Source of the DNA: Pomacea canaliculata
Taxonomy: Eukaryota > Mollusca > Gastropoda > Architaenioglossa > Ampullariidae
DNA length: 64,000 nucleotides
Reading direction: 5' to 3'
Assembly: GCF_003073045.1 (NCBI RefSeq)
Contig: NC_037594.1
Coordinates: 19,226,927 to 19,290,926, forward strand
Below the pieces are notes generated by a model. The model saw only the letters and a list, made by a program, of their open reading frames with translations, was not told the origin of the DNA and made no database searches. Positions within the stretch are counted from its first letter, which is position 1; each line of letters opens with the position of its first letter. The position numbers and the translations under genes were made by a program. This document shows positions 48,430-63,000 of this stretch, in pieces.

Positions 48430-51400
48430 TAAAGAATCCATAGCTGAGGCACTTCGTCATGTGCACATCGCTCTTTTCAGGTGCTTTCTCGTGGTTTCAT
48501 CTTGCAATGGTCTGTTCTGCGATTTTCTGATTCTTTGGGACACATGGTCTTGTACCACTGGTGCAGTTCTTCACTTTTCCGCCCAAATTATGGGAGTATA
48601 ATTGTCTGACCTTACAAACTTCAAGACTGCATGCCAATGGTAGCATTCTGGACCTCCATTACACCCTTAATTTTCACACAGGTCTTTGGTGTCATAAAAC
48701 AGTTACTTGAAGTGAATATTCGTCTTCGGGCTCACTTACGACCTCATTTATCCTTTATAAAAATATTATTACTGTTTGAGGACACATGTTGCATGCAGGT
48801 CTCTGTAATTTCCATGTATCTTTCTTTGTGCCCACAGCATATACAGCACTGGGACATATTCTGAGAACCAATTTGCTAGTCTTTTCATATCTAAAGTGCC
48901 ATCGTTTGTTTTAAATCGAACATCTAATAAAAGAGCTCGAAAACGAGATTGGGAAAGAGAACGGCTTACCGAGAAATTAAATTCCTGCTAATTATACGAC
49001 ATTTTATTTTATTTTATTTATTTTTTTTTTTTTTTGCTACCCTCTTTGATGCTTGTTTACAATGCACATTGGCTAAACATTTCAACTGTTAGTGTTGTGA
49101 TTGGTCACTTTTATAACTACAGATTTATGTTTCCAGTTTTCGCACGCAAAGGAGGTAAAAATCACAAGAATGTATGTTTGCTTCTAAAGGGACTTGCTCT
49201 CTTGCACTAAGGCAGCTTTGGCAACATGACCCTGTGCAGTCTCCTCACGACCGGACTGTCTAGAATGTTTTCCCAACAGTGCGGATCAGATGACAAGTTT
49301 GCATGTGAAGGTCTAGGTCGACAAGTGATTAGCAAATATTAATTTCCCCTTCTCCTCGCCCTCGCCTTGTATGAGTTGGGATGAGTGCTGACATCTTCAT
49401 TCTGTTCATATCAGTACCCATAAATTTCATACATCTGCCTCACGGGTACTTTACATAAAAGGATGTATGAGCGCTCGTGTAAACTCGACGAAGCATGTCA
49501 CCTGCCCACGCGGTCAGGCGTGAGCTCCATTTCCAATGATATGGGTGGCCTGCCCATTCCCCGCTCATCCCTCGCACCCACTTATTATTACCCTGATTGG
49601 GGAATAGGGAGGATGTCCCCCTCCTCCCACCCCACTTTCTATCGATTAATCGAACGGCGGCCACTCTGTCGAGCGCGCGTTCAGTTCTTTTGTGGTGCAC
49701 AGCTTGAAATTATCCAACGTCATAATTCTGAGCAACATCCCGCCAGGTGTCGCAGCCTGCCAGACTCTTCGTCGGTTATAAACGCTCGTGAAGTCCATAG
49801 GTTCCGAGGACAGGCTTTTCCTTTGTCGCGTTCTCCTCCCTCGGGCTCGCTTAAGTTTAACCGGGTACATTTTTTAAATGCAATTCAAGGTCCTTCGCCA
49901 TCGACCGAAGAAGTGGCAACTGTTCGCATACAAAGAAGCGATGCGCTCCACCCATCCTCTTCATCCCTCGCGCATCAAGGACTGACAACTTTTTCGACAG
50001 AGCTGCACCAGGACCATAGAGGGGCGTGTCACCTCGTCTTGTAACTGAAGGAACTGACATGGCTGCACGTGATAACTTAACAAGGTGGGTGGCACCGTAC
50101 TTGCAGAACCCGATTACATGTGATGTGTGTGAGAGGGAGAGAGAGAGATGAAAGAGAGAGCTTGTATATAAAACTGTAAAACGTAGCAAATCTTTCTGCG
50201 AAGCTTTGAGATCGGAAAATCGTAGTAAGTACTTAATACAAATTACTGTTACCTGTGCCACCCCCATCCTACACACCCACCCACCCAACTGTACGTTGAT
50301 GTCCTGTAGTATCTTTCCATCTAGCTTTGTATTCGATTTTTAGAAGTCATTGATGTTTGGCATGCGCGTCCGTCTCCTGTCGGAGCATTCACATATTGCT
50401 CTATATCCAGACCTTGAATATCACTAGCCATGCAAGCTGAATCTTTACTCACTAAGCTTCCCAGCAAGTGTGGAACAAATCCGGACGGCCAGGAGAAATG
50501 TCTGCTTTTAACTGCTGACTGCGGCGTGATATCGGCCTTTCCGATAATACATCAGATAAAGGGAATCTTACTCTCCTTTCCGACATGTCACCACCCTCCA
50601 CCACCGTCTCTCTCCTCCTTTCCCATCCCTACCTCTAAAAAAAAAAAAAAAAACCAACAACACATGTCCACGAACCTCCCATCAACCTACTCACCCGCTT
50701 ATGCAGGCTCACGCGCGCACACACACACACACACACAGAAATCATGAAAAGAGACAGCTGGAACACGTTAAGGAATGATTCCCGAATTGCACCGTTGTTT
50801 GATACCCATCACAAGCTATACTATGGTTGTTGGATCAGAACACGCGCGCCATGAGTGGTCTGGGGACACATGGCTGCACGTGAGGCGGTGCGCTCACGCC
50901 CCAGCCACACACGCCTGTTCTCACGGCGGAAGACTGTGCACTCATTCTTTCGACTTATCGTCTCATATTTCAATCAGCTGTGACCATGAGATCCGACGCG
51001 GAGCAGACGACGGCCGGCCTTTGGGGCCAGAAACCTGACAAAGCGGCCCACGTGTGGAGTGGTCCACCCTCACCGTGTCGTTGGCTGGGAAACAGGCGAG
51101 TGGCAAAGAAGCTCAGTCGTTGATGGAGTAGTCGCTGCATTTCCTCCTGGGGCTTGTAGACGTCACGATTTATGGTGCGTACTGGCGTTCATTCTTACTG
51201 CCATGTAAGATGTAACTAACAAACACAACTCTAACACTATATACTGCTTACCTAGTGATGCCCACGTGGATGAGTGTAAGTGCACTCTACAAAATGCGGG
51301 GAATTCACAATATTCGTAATTTAAGCAAAATGACCCATAATCAAATAAACATGGGAGTTTGAAAGACACCGTCCACAGGGGGGACAGTATACATGCTGAT

Positions 51401-52690
51401 GTGCTGTAGATGTAGGTGATCGTTGTCGCAGATTCAGCTGTTGCCAGCAATCACTGACCCAGCCAAGCGTGTGTCTGCGCGGTGACTCGACTGCAGACAA
51501 GTGCCGGTGACAGCTGTTGCGCGGTGACAATGGTTGGTGACTCACGCGATGGTTGGTGACAAAAGTCGTTGACTTCGTTGTTGCTGACTTTGTTGTGTGT
51601 GGTGATAGTGCCGGCGATAAGTAGTGGTGCCGCAGGTATGACTTGTCAGCTACCTGCTCATCCCTGCTTAAGGTTGGTCTGTCATTTACTCACCTTGAAA
51701 GCTCATTTATAGTAAAAACAAACTTTGAGAGGAAGAAAGAATCTTGTTTCCCCTACTCCCATCACAAACTCCTCCCTTTTCATCATCATCCTCTAACATA
51801 GATGTGACAGCAGGTGTCAAATATGTCTGTACTTCCGTCATCTCTTCCACCTACGTCAATCTCAAATGTCCGATCATAAAAAAATACACATCTGCGGAAT
51901 GTCTGGTAAAACACAGCATACATCTCGACCTCTGGCGTCTGTCTCATCGAGTCGTTATCTCATCCTTGCCGCCCTTCTAAAGCCGCTTAAACTCGTCGTC
52001 AACTCTTTGTCTGTAATCCCATCCGTGGGACATCTTATACCAGGAAGAAACCGCTAAACGTGTTTTGTGCTCAGATGTGTCTCCCTCTTGGGATCAAATT
52101 ACACGTTTTATTGATCTTCCTTTGTCAAGCCACCAGGATGCTAATCCCACATCAGTATTACTAGCCGAAGGTTGAGGTATTCCGTGGGTCCTCATCCAGA
52201 GGCTGGCAGGGAGACACCAGTTGTTAGCCACAGATGCAGTCGCCAGTGAGTTTTAAGTTACCGGCAAGTTGGTGCCGCTGGTAAGGTACCATCATTATCT
52301 ACGTAACTGATACTTGAGCTGCATGTTTACAAAGCAGTTCACATAGGAACATGTTTCGGCAGAGGGGAGCTCGTCATGCGTCGCCCTAACTTCTGGCCCA
52401 TTACTAAGTACTAGTGCCGCGGGAAGATAACTTGTCATGTCCCGTGGTTCTGGTCCTTACTACAGGGCGGAACTTGCAGCAGATCTTCAACTCGCTACAC
52501 TTGAGTTGTTTTAAATTTGGAATGTTTTCCATGAAAGTTCTTGGACGATGGGCTTGGAGTCCAACAAAACTTTTCAAAGCTTTTAAGGCATTTTGGTATT
52601 GTTATCCTTACAACATGCAATCAGCTTTAATGATTATTGTTAACTTGATAGGGCCGACTCCCAATGGATGAAAAGGAACAACCAAATGTT
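48430..52690. other. Intergenic, no gene recognised
   Basis: Holds poly(T), poly(A) (50639-50653) and (CA)n (about 50718) tracts. The longest open frame (49463-50044, +) is mirrored by open frames on the other strand and has no family signature. GGTGAC recurs several times at 51480-51560. Confidence 0.35.
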
Positions 52691-52699
52691 TGGATAGAA

Positions 52700-54019
52700 A
52701 ATAATTTTCTGGAATGACTGCATCAAAATATTGTTGGTGCACATTGTAATGGTGTCAGGCATCAAATTACATACAAATTTAATTCATACTCTTCAGAATA
52801 TGCTGTAATAAAATTTCTAAAGAAAGAGCGCTGTCTTTTTGCATTTTCAGACAAGAGGATTTTTAGCTAACACAGCTGTTAGTAAAGGTCAAAGTTTAAA
52901 TTCATTTAAGAGATCTCCAAGACGAGAAAACTAAAATCTTAAGGAAGTCTCTTTTTTAAATTTAAAATGCAATTCCTAACTAAGATGTCAGTATTCCCTG
53001 AAATGCAGATGGTACTAAATTAATGTAGACAGGCATTCTTAGTCTTTTGTATATGTGAATTTATTCCAAGAATATCACAGAACAAAAGCTGAGTAACCTT
53101 GATTTTGTTCATCACAAATTACATTTTCCTTCAGGGCTTGGCAGCAAACTTAACATAAAAATAATATATCAAGCATCTTTAAAAAAAGTGAACTCTGTTT
53201 GAAACAGTTTGAGATATAATAGTCATTTATTCACCCACCAAGGTTGGTTTTTTCCCTTCAGCAAGTTTAAGACAATATAGCAAACATTATATACATACAA
53301 CAGATTCGAGCATTTAGTTCACAAACAAAGTGTATTTGAAAGCTGGTCAGCACCATCATGAATTAAATCATGCAAGAAACATATGCATACAAATGCACCC
53401 ACTCCCACATATGCAAGGACACCCACCTCACGCACTTCAGTGATTTAATGTATTCAAAGAAATACTATTGTATTTAGTGTCCAAATCAAAGATTGTAGAA
53501 TGAAAAAAGATTGATATATTGATATTAAATTATCAATCATAAGGAAAACCTAAGACTAAAAAATCCAGTGTGCCCACCATTCAAAATGTACAGTTTGCTG
53601 GCTGCACAAGTTCAGTGTGATTTCTCAGCAAGCAAAATGTGAGCTTTGAAAACTTCGCAATGCAAAATCTTTCTCCTCTAGAATAGTTTCTCACCTCTTC
53701 CATGCCATCATACTCTCACTACCAAACCATAATTCACTTTTCAAACTTGCCGTTTCTTGAGAATGAAATAGCACACAGCCAAACATTTTTCTCAGCAAAA
53801 TGTTAGAAAAAGAGTCCCTTTCTTCACTACCAACAATCATTTACCCAGGTTCACTCTCAGCTTCTCTCTATTGTACTCCCATAATATTCTCTTTTGAATG
53901 CAATATTGCATAACATAATTTTAAATTAATAACTAAATATGCTATAATTCTTTTACTACTTTACTGATGCAAATCAATAATGGTAGACATCTGTGTTGGA
54001 TTTCTCAGATGCTGCATAT
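52700..54019 (-). other. Probable VPS51 3' UTR and flank
   Basis: AT-rich, with no exon. Minus-strand AATAAA signals (TTTATT near 53058 and 53226) could end the VPS51 mRNA. Confidence 0.4.
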
Positions 54020-57000
54020 TTATCCTCGTTCACATATGAGATCTATTACCTGTTGAAAAAAATGAAAGGAAATAAATGATTCTGCATAGAACTAATTCCA
54101 AGAACAAAAATCATTATCTCATTTCAGACATTTACAAAATATTGTATATTCTAAAGGATATCAATAGCATACATTCATACTTGCATACATGCATTTTGAC
54201 CAATGCTTAAATTAGTGTCAGCTGAATGATTGTTGTAAAATGTGATTATATACCAACTCAGTGTTCACAAAAGAAAATACAGCAGAAAGTTCAGCAAGAG
54301 CACAGTAAAATAAAAATTAGGAACAAGTGATACAATATTAAACTCATGTATTCTTTTAAATGAACTCTCTGCTAGTAACCTCTGGTTTACATGTATTATG
54401 GAAGTCTCACTGCAAACAGAATGGTCACAAATCAAACAATTGTTCTGGTAACCTGATACCTGCAATAAAATCTCTGTACACTTGATTGATTGTATTCTTT
54501 TAAAATATACCAGTGCGTTCAACTACATTCACTGTCAAGGTAAAACAAGTTCATATTTGTTGAAAGAGATCAGGATACAGTTACAGCAACAGGAAGTGTC
54601 TGATGGTAACAGTTGGTATGAACAAGCATGGAGGAATAGACAAGAGATAAAAGAGAATCCCAATGTAGCCAAAAGCAGCTTTTCAGACCTAATTTCCTCC
54701 ACCCCTTACCCCTTCAATACAAGCCTTTCCCTTCTACTAGCATGAATTAAAACCTGGACTTGAAGGATCATACTGTTCAGTCAGAAATGGAAAGATCTGG
54801 TGTAGGGGCTGAACTGCACACAGATTTGCATCACCTCTTCCATTATAAATTTATGGAGGCAAACAGGCCTTTTGGAAGTTCACAGCAACTTTCATGAATG
54901 GCAATAGTGAGCCAAAATCTTATGCAACTGACTCTGATCCCTAAGTACTCCTAAAGAAAGTCTTGCATGCCATGACAAAGCTTTGTTGTCATTTATTAAT
55001 TAACTTAAAAGTATGCGGGAGAGCTACACTGCCATCACTAGTCCCTCTGACACTTACACTGGGCTCCATCATGATGGGATCCACACAGCGATTCACGACG
55101 CTGCACACAATCTCATCCAGAAGGACCTGCACAAGGCTAAGCAAGAAAAGCCAGAAACTTTACATAATCAGCAACTTCAGAAGGTAAATTGGGAGTTCAG
55201 TGTGTGTCAATGATCAATGCATGAGCTAAATAAAGAATAGAGATGCACTACAAGCATGAAGACATCTAATCATGCATTTACATATGTATGAGCCTACAAG
55301 TACCTAAAAATATGAACGTATTTGCAGATATATGAAAGTATATGCAGAAGTGCAATAAATGCAGACCTCAAAATATTTGTGATTTTCTAATTTTCTGGAC
55401 AAATCCCTGTGAGCATTCTTCGATATGTCATCTTGTAACACTTTTTAACAAAACTGAACAGATAACACGTTTAGGCAATGAATGGTTAATCTGTGTCAGC
55501 CTCTTGAGACTATCATCTTCAAAATCAATGTCACCTATTAGTGTTATCAGCATCTTCTATGAATTCACAAATCATATTTAACTTAGTATCATATTCAGCA
55601 AAAATTATATTCTTATTTGGAAACCTGCAAAAACTTAGTAAAAAAAGATAATCAATGCCTTCAAAAAAATAAAAATTATATGGAAAAGATTCACATAATT
55701 AAATGCAAATGTAACAAACTTAAAAAATCTGGTTGGCACACTGCTCAGAATTTGCAGAAACATTAAAATTTGCCGCAATAAATTATCTAACAATGTCTCT
55801 ATAATCTAGCAGAGAGGGACACAAAAGATCTTGTCTTTTCTTTCTCTTTCTCCATGTTTCTGTTGGTCCCTAATTTAGTCTTCCACAAGATTTGGCTTTT
55901 GCTTTACCACACTTAAGTTGAAAGAATGGCATAATCTAGCAGGACATTTTACTAAGAGGATTTTGGTTTATTTCACATGTCGTGAATCTTGTGCTTTTAA
56001 AACTGCAGAAAATTGTATTCAGTAAAACTTTATATTAATTCTTCCTCAGGGAAAATTATTATTATCACATATGTGTTAAGCTTCATGTATGTTTTTCGCT
56101 GCAACCAATCAGGTTAAGCAACGTGCAAAATGATTCTCAGGAGGGTTGCTGCCTCATGACATAAATCAACAAAAAATGATAAATTAATTTATATTTATGC
56201 ATGCACCAGCTGTGTAAGCATTAAAGGCAAAATCCTAGCATTTAATCCACATAAATATTTTACCTGTCTTTTTTTTTATTGCCAATCAGATTTAAATTAA
56301 GCTTAACCTACTTAAAAGAGCAATCTGAGAAACGCTTGTACAACACAGGAACAAAAATCCTAAATAGAACATCCAGTCAGAGAGAAAACAGTTGAATATC
56401 TATGAGAAAGGTCCTGTCACAAAGAATGTAGTTCATCATACTTCACCAGAGTTTTGTACCAGATTGTAATGAACTGTGTAATAATGTGTGTACTCTGTGT
56501 GTGTCTATGCTTACACTCTAAACAAAAATGGCAAATGCCAATTAGTCACAATATATATTCACATTTCCCATTTTGGGCATAACAAATATGAAATGAAAAA
56601 GTAACTATTTAGCCCTTATGCTTCTACATAAGAGAACTTTCTGTGGCTAAAACAAGAAGAGGTGCACTAGAATAATGACGAAATCAAGTTAAATTAGTTT
56701 ACCTAACCTCAAACTAAATTACATTAACCTAAGGTTACAGCTCCATTTTTATCTACAGATAACAATCCCAAATGTTTATAAAGCCTTCAACAAGCAGAAA
56801 CTTAACACACCCATCAAACTGCCCTGCACCAGTTCTACTTAATTTTGCTACTGCAACAGCTTGTATTCCACCAGGCAGCTAATAAAGTTCTTTTCTGTAG
56901 TTTTTGCAAACAATCTAGCTGTCAGCTGCATGGAGAATCAGCCACTTCTGTTCCCATGAGCCATCTACATCCATCATGTACAAGCCACAACAGCATTAGG

Positions 57001-60000
57001 TGGGCAAAGACAGTATGACAACTACAAAAGGGATAGTAACTATATGTGTAGTGTATACATTAACTAGAACAGAGCTAGAAATTTCTGGTTAGTTGACCCT
57101 AAACCCTGGTAAGCTGCAACTTTCTCAGTCTAGGTGTACACATTTATTTATACATTCATGAACTGCATCAAAGTATGGGTGTATACAGCACATGAACAGA
57201 TGTGTTTCATGTTCTATCCTTTGATTGACAACAAAAATATTTGACTCTATATTGTACGAGAGCAATCTTCTTCCTCATCTCAACAAAAGTTGCACAGAGA
57301 ACAGAAGTTAGGAAGTATATGTAATCATCTAAATGAAACATTTAAGTGAAGATATTAACATCTGTGTAAGAATGTTTTGACGATGAAGATACACAATAAC
57401 ACCTCCCCGATGCAAAAATAGGACAAACATTTTTAGGAAACATTTTTAACAGCAAACTAAAAAGTATGTACTTGAATAATATGCACGTGAACATTTCTAT
57501 GCAAAATACTCACTTCTCATCAGAGACAAAGCGCCACAGGTAAAGCTGAAGGTAATGTGTGTCCACCTGTATTTGCTGCAGACCATAACGTCCAAAAGTC
57601 CTCAGACGCACACATTCTAGGAATGTCTATCAACAATCCGGAAACATGAATGCATTGAGACATTCTTATCTGAATGAATACATCACAACAGCCAATCTCA
57701 AAGTTCACCATAGTTACCTTTAAAAAAAATGTCCTTCCCAGATTCCAACAGAAGTGCAAATATCATAACTGTTAGATTCACTTCTGTCTTTGTCTTTTGG
57801 TAAATGTTTTAAATAAAGCACACTAAGCCAATATCATTGTTTGATTATCAAACAGTGCATGGTCAATGAATACCTTCAAGCTTATCTTGACAATGCCTGT
57901 CAACACAGAAACCTTTGAGAACTCCACAGCACTGAAGATTTCTATCTTTTCAGAAAACAACTTCTGAATGTTGCTCATAAGGCTGTTGTCCACACTGTCA
58001 AAACACATACATATTACCTAACATTAAAAAAATTCAAATGTTCACAGTACTAATATAGCCGTATTTTGAGCTGGTATTTGAGCTATGTAATTCACTGGCA
58101 ATACCAAAATATCCTGCCTAAAGTTCTGTGGAAAACAGACCAAAGGGAAAAACCTCAAAAAAAAGGCTCTCCTTTTTTTTCGGTCTAGCACAACGATTCA
58201 ACTGTATGGAATTTCTAACGATCCTACCTCCCTCCCTCTCTGCTCCTTTTCTAACCTAAAATGTTTTTATAGGTCCCTGGTAAAATATCTCATTCCTTCT
58301 TTCTCACCTCTATCTACCTGGGAAATTAGCTCTAATGTTACATTCTTCTCCCTCAGCTGCTTCCTGTCTCTATTAACTTTCCTACCTGGGAGAGTAACTC
58401 CACTGTAGTCGTTTGTTTGCTTGGATACACTATGTGGATGAGTTCGGCGACTTGAGTCACTGCTTCGCTCTCTTCTTACCCCTTCTTCATACAACTGTCC
58501 AACCTGAGAATCAATCGCAGTCATATCTTCCACCACGCGCTTCATAACTGCTCGGACATTACGTGGCTCAATTGTGTTCAGCCAGTCTCTGGTCTCTACA
58601 CTTTTTCTCAACATCTGCAAAATAATGTTGGAGCCCTTTCTCTCGTTTTTAATTTTAAACATATTTGATTTTGGTAAAGAAATACACATATTTTACTATA
58701 GATTTCATTCATCAACTCAGAAAATATGAAAGACTGTAAAGGAGAAGAAATATTTACAAAAAGCTGAGTGTGATAGAAATGCAGCCTCTAACACCTCATT
58801 TTTCAACAATCAAAAGGTCACAGGACTGCCTCTCATTTAGCACAAACCAGCAGATTATTACCTGCGAGATACTAAGGACCCTGAACACGAACATAATGGT
58901 TGAGGAGTCTCTGTGCTGCAGACTTGGCCATTCTGCACAGCTCTGTGACTGACACTCCAGCTGCTCTCTCCTCAACAAGAAACTGTTCCTCTGTTAACGA
59001 TAGCTACAGTGGAGCAAAAAAAAAACAAACAAACAAGGAAAATAATTTATAAAACTTACAGAACCAGTGGGTCTGTCTGTGTTTGTGTGTGATTGTGAGA
59101 GAGTCTCTACCTAGATGAGTCAAGTAATAAACTGTCTTCAGACCTTAATGTGATTCTTTAAACGACAGAGATTATAGTTGTGTACATGCATTCATGCATA
59201 CAAATAATGATTTTGTGGGTCAGAGTGTGTGTGGGCACCAGAAAAATAACAGAGGTTATAGTACAAGAAATTGTGTCTGATGTGGTTTTGTGATGTGCTT
59301 ATGGCGTGTTACATTCACTTATGTGAAAAGGACCAGAAGAAAGGGGTTTTCTTTCACTATTCTTGTTATGAAATGTAATGCTATGTCACTAAAACCATTT
59401 ATAAACGGTGAACAGACAATGTGAAAACTGGAAATGAGAAGCAGTTAAAAAGCTTAGAAAACCAAAATTTGTGAGTAGTTACCAGATATGAAATTGTGGC
59501 ATTCTCCAGATCTATACAGTAGCGTGAAAGAATCAACAGCAGAGCTGGTGGCACTGATCCTCTGTCATTGCCAGACTCACAAAACTCCTAAAATAAAGAC
59601 ATATTAAATAACCAAGCTTTAACAAAGAAAATGTCTTGAAACTGTCAGTCATAATGCACTTAACAAACCACATTCCCCACAGACCGTTAGCCAAACTAGG
59701 CCCAAGCTGATGCGAAGGCGAAAGGCCACAGATTACTTTACAGGTTTTGGGGCTACCACCAACTGGCTCTCCTCAAATAGAGACAACAAACAAAATTCAC
59801 ATTTTTTATTTGCCTGGGACATTAAAAGTTTATCATTAAAATAGATCACTACTTTATTCTCTTTAAATAAAAAATTATCCAAGCAATAGAACCTCACATT
59901 GCAGACATTGCTGATGTGTCGGATGAAGCCAACTACCAAGCCTTCCCTAACGTCCTGGTTACAGAAAGGATTACGAAAGTATGGCTTCATGGCAAATGTG

Positions 60001-63000
60001 ATGTCTGGGGCTATGAAAGCCTGAAAAATAGGAAAATTTATTTCACTGATGTAACTACTATGCATTCTTGAAGGCAACAGAAATTTAGTAACATTAAAAT
60101 TCAAAGATGAACAGAATCTGGCTGTGAACCACCAAAGATCCATCAAACTTATAAAAATGCAATAATAGTATTTCAGACTCATACCAAAACATGAAATTCT
60201 AGCACAAATAAATACATATCCCCATCATAGAATATAAGCAGACAGATTCTAAATTCTGGCGAGGTGTTGATGCGGCCCTATGCTCCATGAGGAGTAACAA
60301 GGAATAAATTAAACTAACTCTGTGCAACTTATTCCTTATAACAATAACCTAACCCCTTGTTGCCTATTCTCCTTTGATTCAAGGAATGTCTGCACAGACC
60401 TGCAAATTACCCAGGACAGACTTCATCTGCTCCACTACTGATGACTGCATGTTTGCCAGCAATTCTGCCAGTCTTGCTACACCATCTTGCTTTCCCACTA
60501 GCCGTGGAGCAGCTAGGCTCTGCCGAATGTCTGTCAAGAGAATCTAACAAAAACACACCACTTGAGATTCATCACTTTTCATCGACACAAAAACCTATTA
60601 GCTTTGGGTGGAAATTTTACTGAAATGCTGCCATAATTTTCTGAAAATATAGTCAAATTTGTTTCAAGAAAAATCATGTCAGGAAAAAAAACATGCACAC
60701 AGCAGTTCTATTTTATTCTTGCTAATAATCAAAGAATCAAAATATATAGAATGAGAAATGAAACAAACCTGCAAAGTGCCTTTTAAGCATCTGCAGATAA
60801 TGTCCTGCCCTGTCTTTGGCAGGCTTTTGAAACGATCTCTGTACCAGCTCTGTATAAACAAGAAATAACATGTAAGGCCCAAAACAGAATCTTTGCATAA
60901 AAGCAAGGCATCTAACATGCTTTGAGATTTGAAAAGAAATTGTTAAATTTGCTGATCTTGATTTCTATGTGAGCTGCTCACATGAACATGTCTCTATCCT
61001 ACTGAATAAATGAAATTCAGTTATGCATTATTTTTCAGACTTTTGTAAATCAGCACTAGCCTGAGATGCTGAATACTCCATGTGGTTATATATGCTTTGA
61101 TTACACATGCAGATTTACATGAAAAGAATGGAAGAAGTAAAAAAATGAGCTTTGGTGAGTTTATGTGAGTGAGAGATACTGTATACAAAGACAGAAATGT
61201 GTGTGAATATATATGGATATATTTTTAATATCTAAATACCCATTAGAGGGTGACAGATGAAAACTGCATCATAGGCATTTCGTCTCATATTCGGTAAGAT
61301 GAGGGTGTGTGCTTGAGCAACTGATCTGAACGCTTCAAATGTATGCAGCTTTGATTTTAAAATGTGAACAATTAACACTGTAACTTTAAATGGAGTGAAC
61401 ATTGGAATCTGAAAAATCAGAAAAAATCCGCAAACAAGCCACATTGCTGTTTAGGCCACAGGATTTAAAGCTTGGTGTGTGTGTGTGTGGTGGGGGGGGA
61501 GTCATGGCTTATAATTAGAAATTTACAGTAGAATATGTACAAAGATCAGGGTTGTTGTCTGACAGGGATTTTTGACAAGTGAAAAAGTAATATATGGTCA
61601 CGTACATCTTTTGTTATTATAGTTATCGGTGTTTACATTGAATGGAATGTCTCTGCAAGCAACCAAAGGTTTTGAAACAGATGTTTCAGAAGTCCTGCTT
61701 TGAACTGGTACAGAATGGATTCCATTTGAAATCATGAGGGTTAGGGTTATGAGCAACATTTAAAGGATAATATATGGTTACCTTGAAAAATCTGTATCTG
61801 GTAAAAGTTTGTTCATGGCCTGCAAACGCCTATGGAATCTGTCCAAAGCCCGAACAAGGATGGTGTTATCACCAGTTTCTCGCTGTTTCAAGATAAAAAA
61901 TACCTTGCTGTTCAATTGCAGATATAAAAAAAAAAGCATACAGTTAGATAACATTTTATATCTGTCACAATACACTCCAATATTCTGCTCTTTCTTCTCT
62001 CAATCAATCTAACTTACAAATATTGGTTTCTTACCTCTAGCTGCACACGCTGTTTTACAAAGTCGAAATACTGCTCCATTAGATCGTTAACAAACAGCAC
62101 CAGTTTTCGAAGAACTATTGCATCCATTTGCTCACTGTAAAATATTATGCAGATTTGTGAATAATGACAATGACAAAATTTAGTGATCCCAGTTGGAAAT
62201 TAAACTCAGAAAGTGTACTAAATAAACAAAACAAGTGCTAGATACAAGAAAACAATGAGAACAAGATAAGGATAAGGTTGTGCTTCATAGAAAACTTTAA
62301 AAAACATGCAAGCTTATCCTTCTTAAGACACACCTACATCATCACACATCCATGCACACAATTAACTGACAATTTTCATCTGTGGCTGAGCACTTGGACG
62401 GCTGAAGGAACAAATTATTTCAAATAGCTGTTACTTATGCATACAGGCATAGCTCAGTTAATAAAATTCTCCTCCTAGTACATGTCCTGGTAGATATGGA
62501 TAAAATACAGGATGGCTGATCACAAAGGGAAGCTAAATCCCTCTGCCTGACTGACATCAATTAAGAACATATACTGAAAATGCCGTTCAAACTGTTCTTA
62601 TCATGGACAGATGTGGAATCAGCACACAAAGGAAAAGGATAAAAGACTTTCAATGAATGATTGATAAAAACGGATCAAAATTAATGAAGAAGGTACTCAC
62701 TCCACTTGTGCTCTTGAGAGAAACATATCATTGTAGGAGGCAATAACCAGGCACATGTTGCTGAGAAATCCATTGCACCCAGCATCCACAAACTCAAGCA
62801 CATCCTGCAGAAACAGTTTATTGTTAAAGATCATATTTACTAGAAGTTGTCCACTGTGTTAATAGCTTTTGGACTAATTCAACTGCTAGAAACACATAGT
62901 AATCATAAAATTAAAACTATGACAAACTTGTCTTTAGTCCTACCAACTAGAAAATCTTTATATACAATGTATATTTACAAACAGTAGAGAAAATTAAATC

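Noticed and set aside
49463..50044. 193-codon plus-strand ORF
   Set aside because: Overlapping frames are open on the other strand, composition is Ser/Pro/Arg-biased, and no domain or splice support is seen.
55127..55136. VPS51 acceptor at 55127 (GCAG|GTCC)
   Set aside because: It would start in phase 0 and lose the conserved four residues before VLLDE. The acceptor at 55137 (GCTTAG|C) fits phase 2 and the family.
60531..60543. VPS51 acceptor TTGTTAG at 60544
   Set aside because: It gives a phase 0 start, whereas the upstream exon ends in phase 1. The acceptor GACAG at 60531 fits phase and homology.
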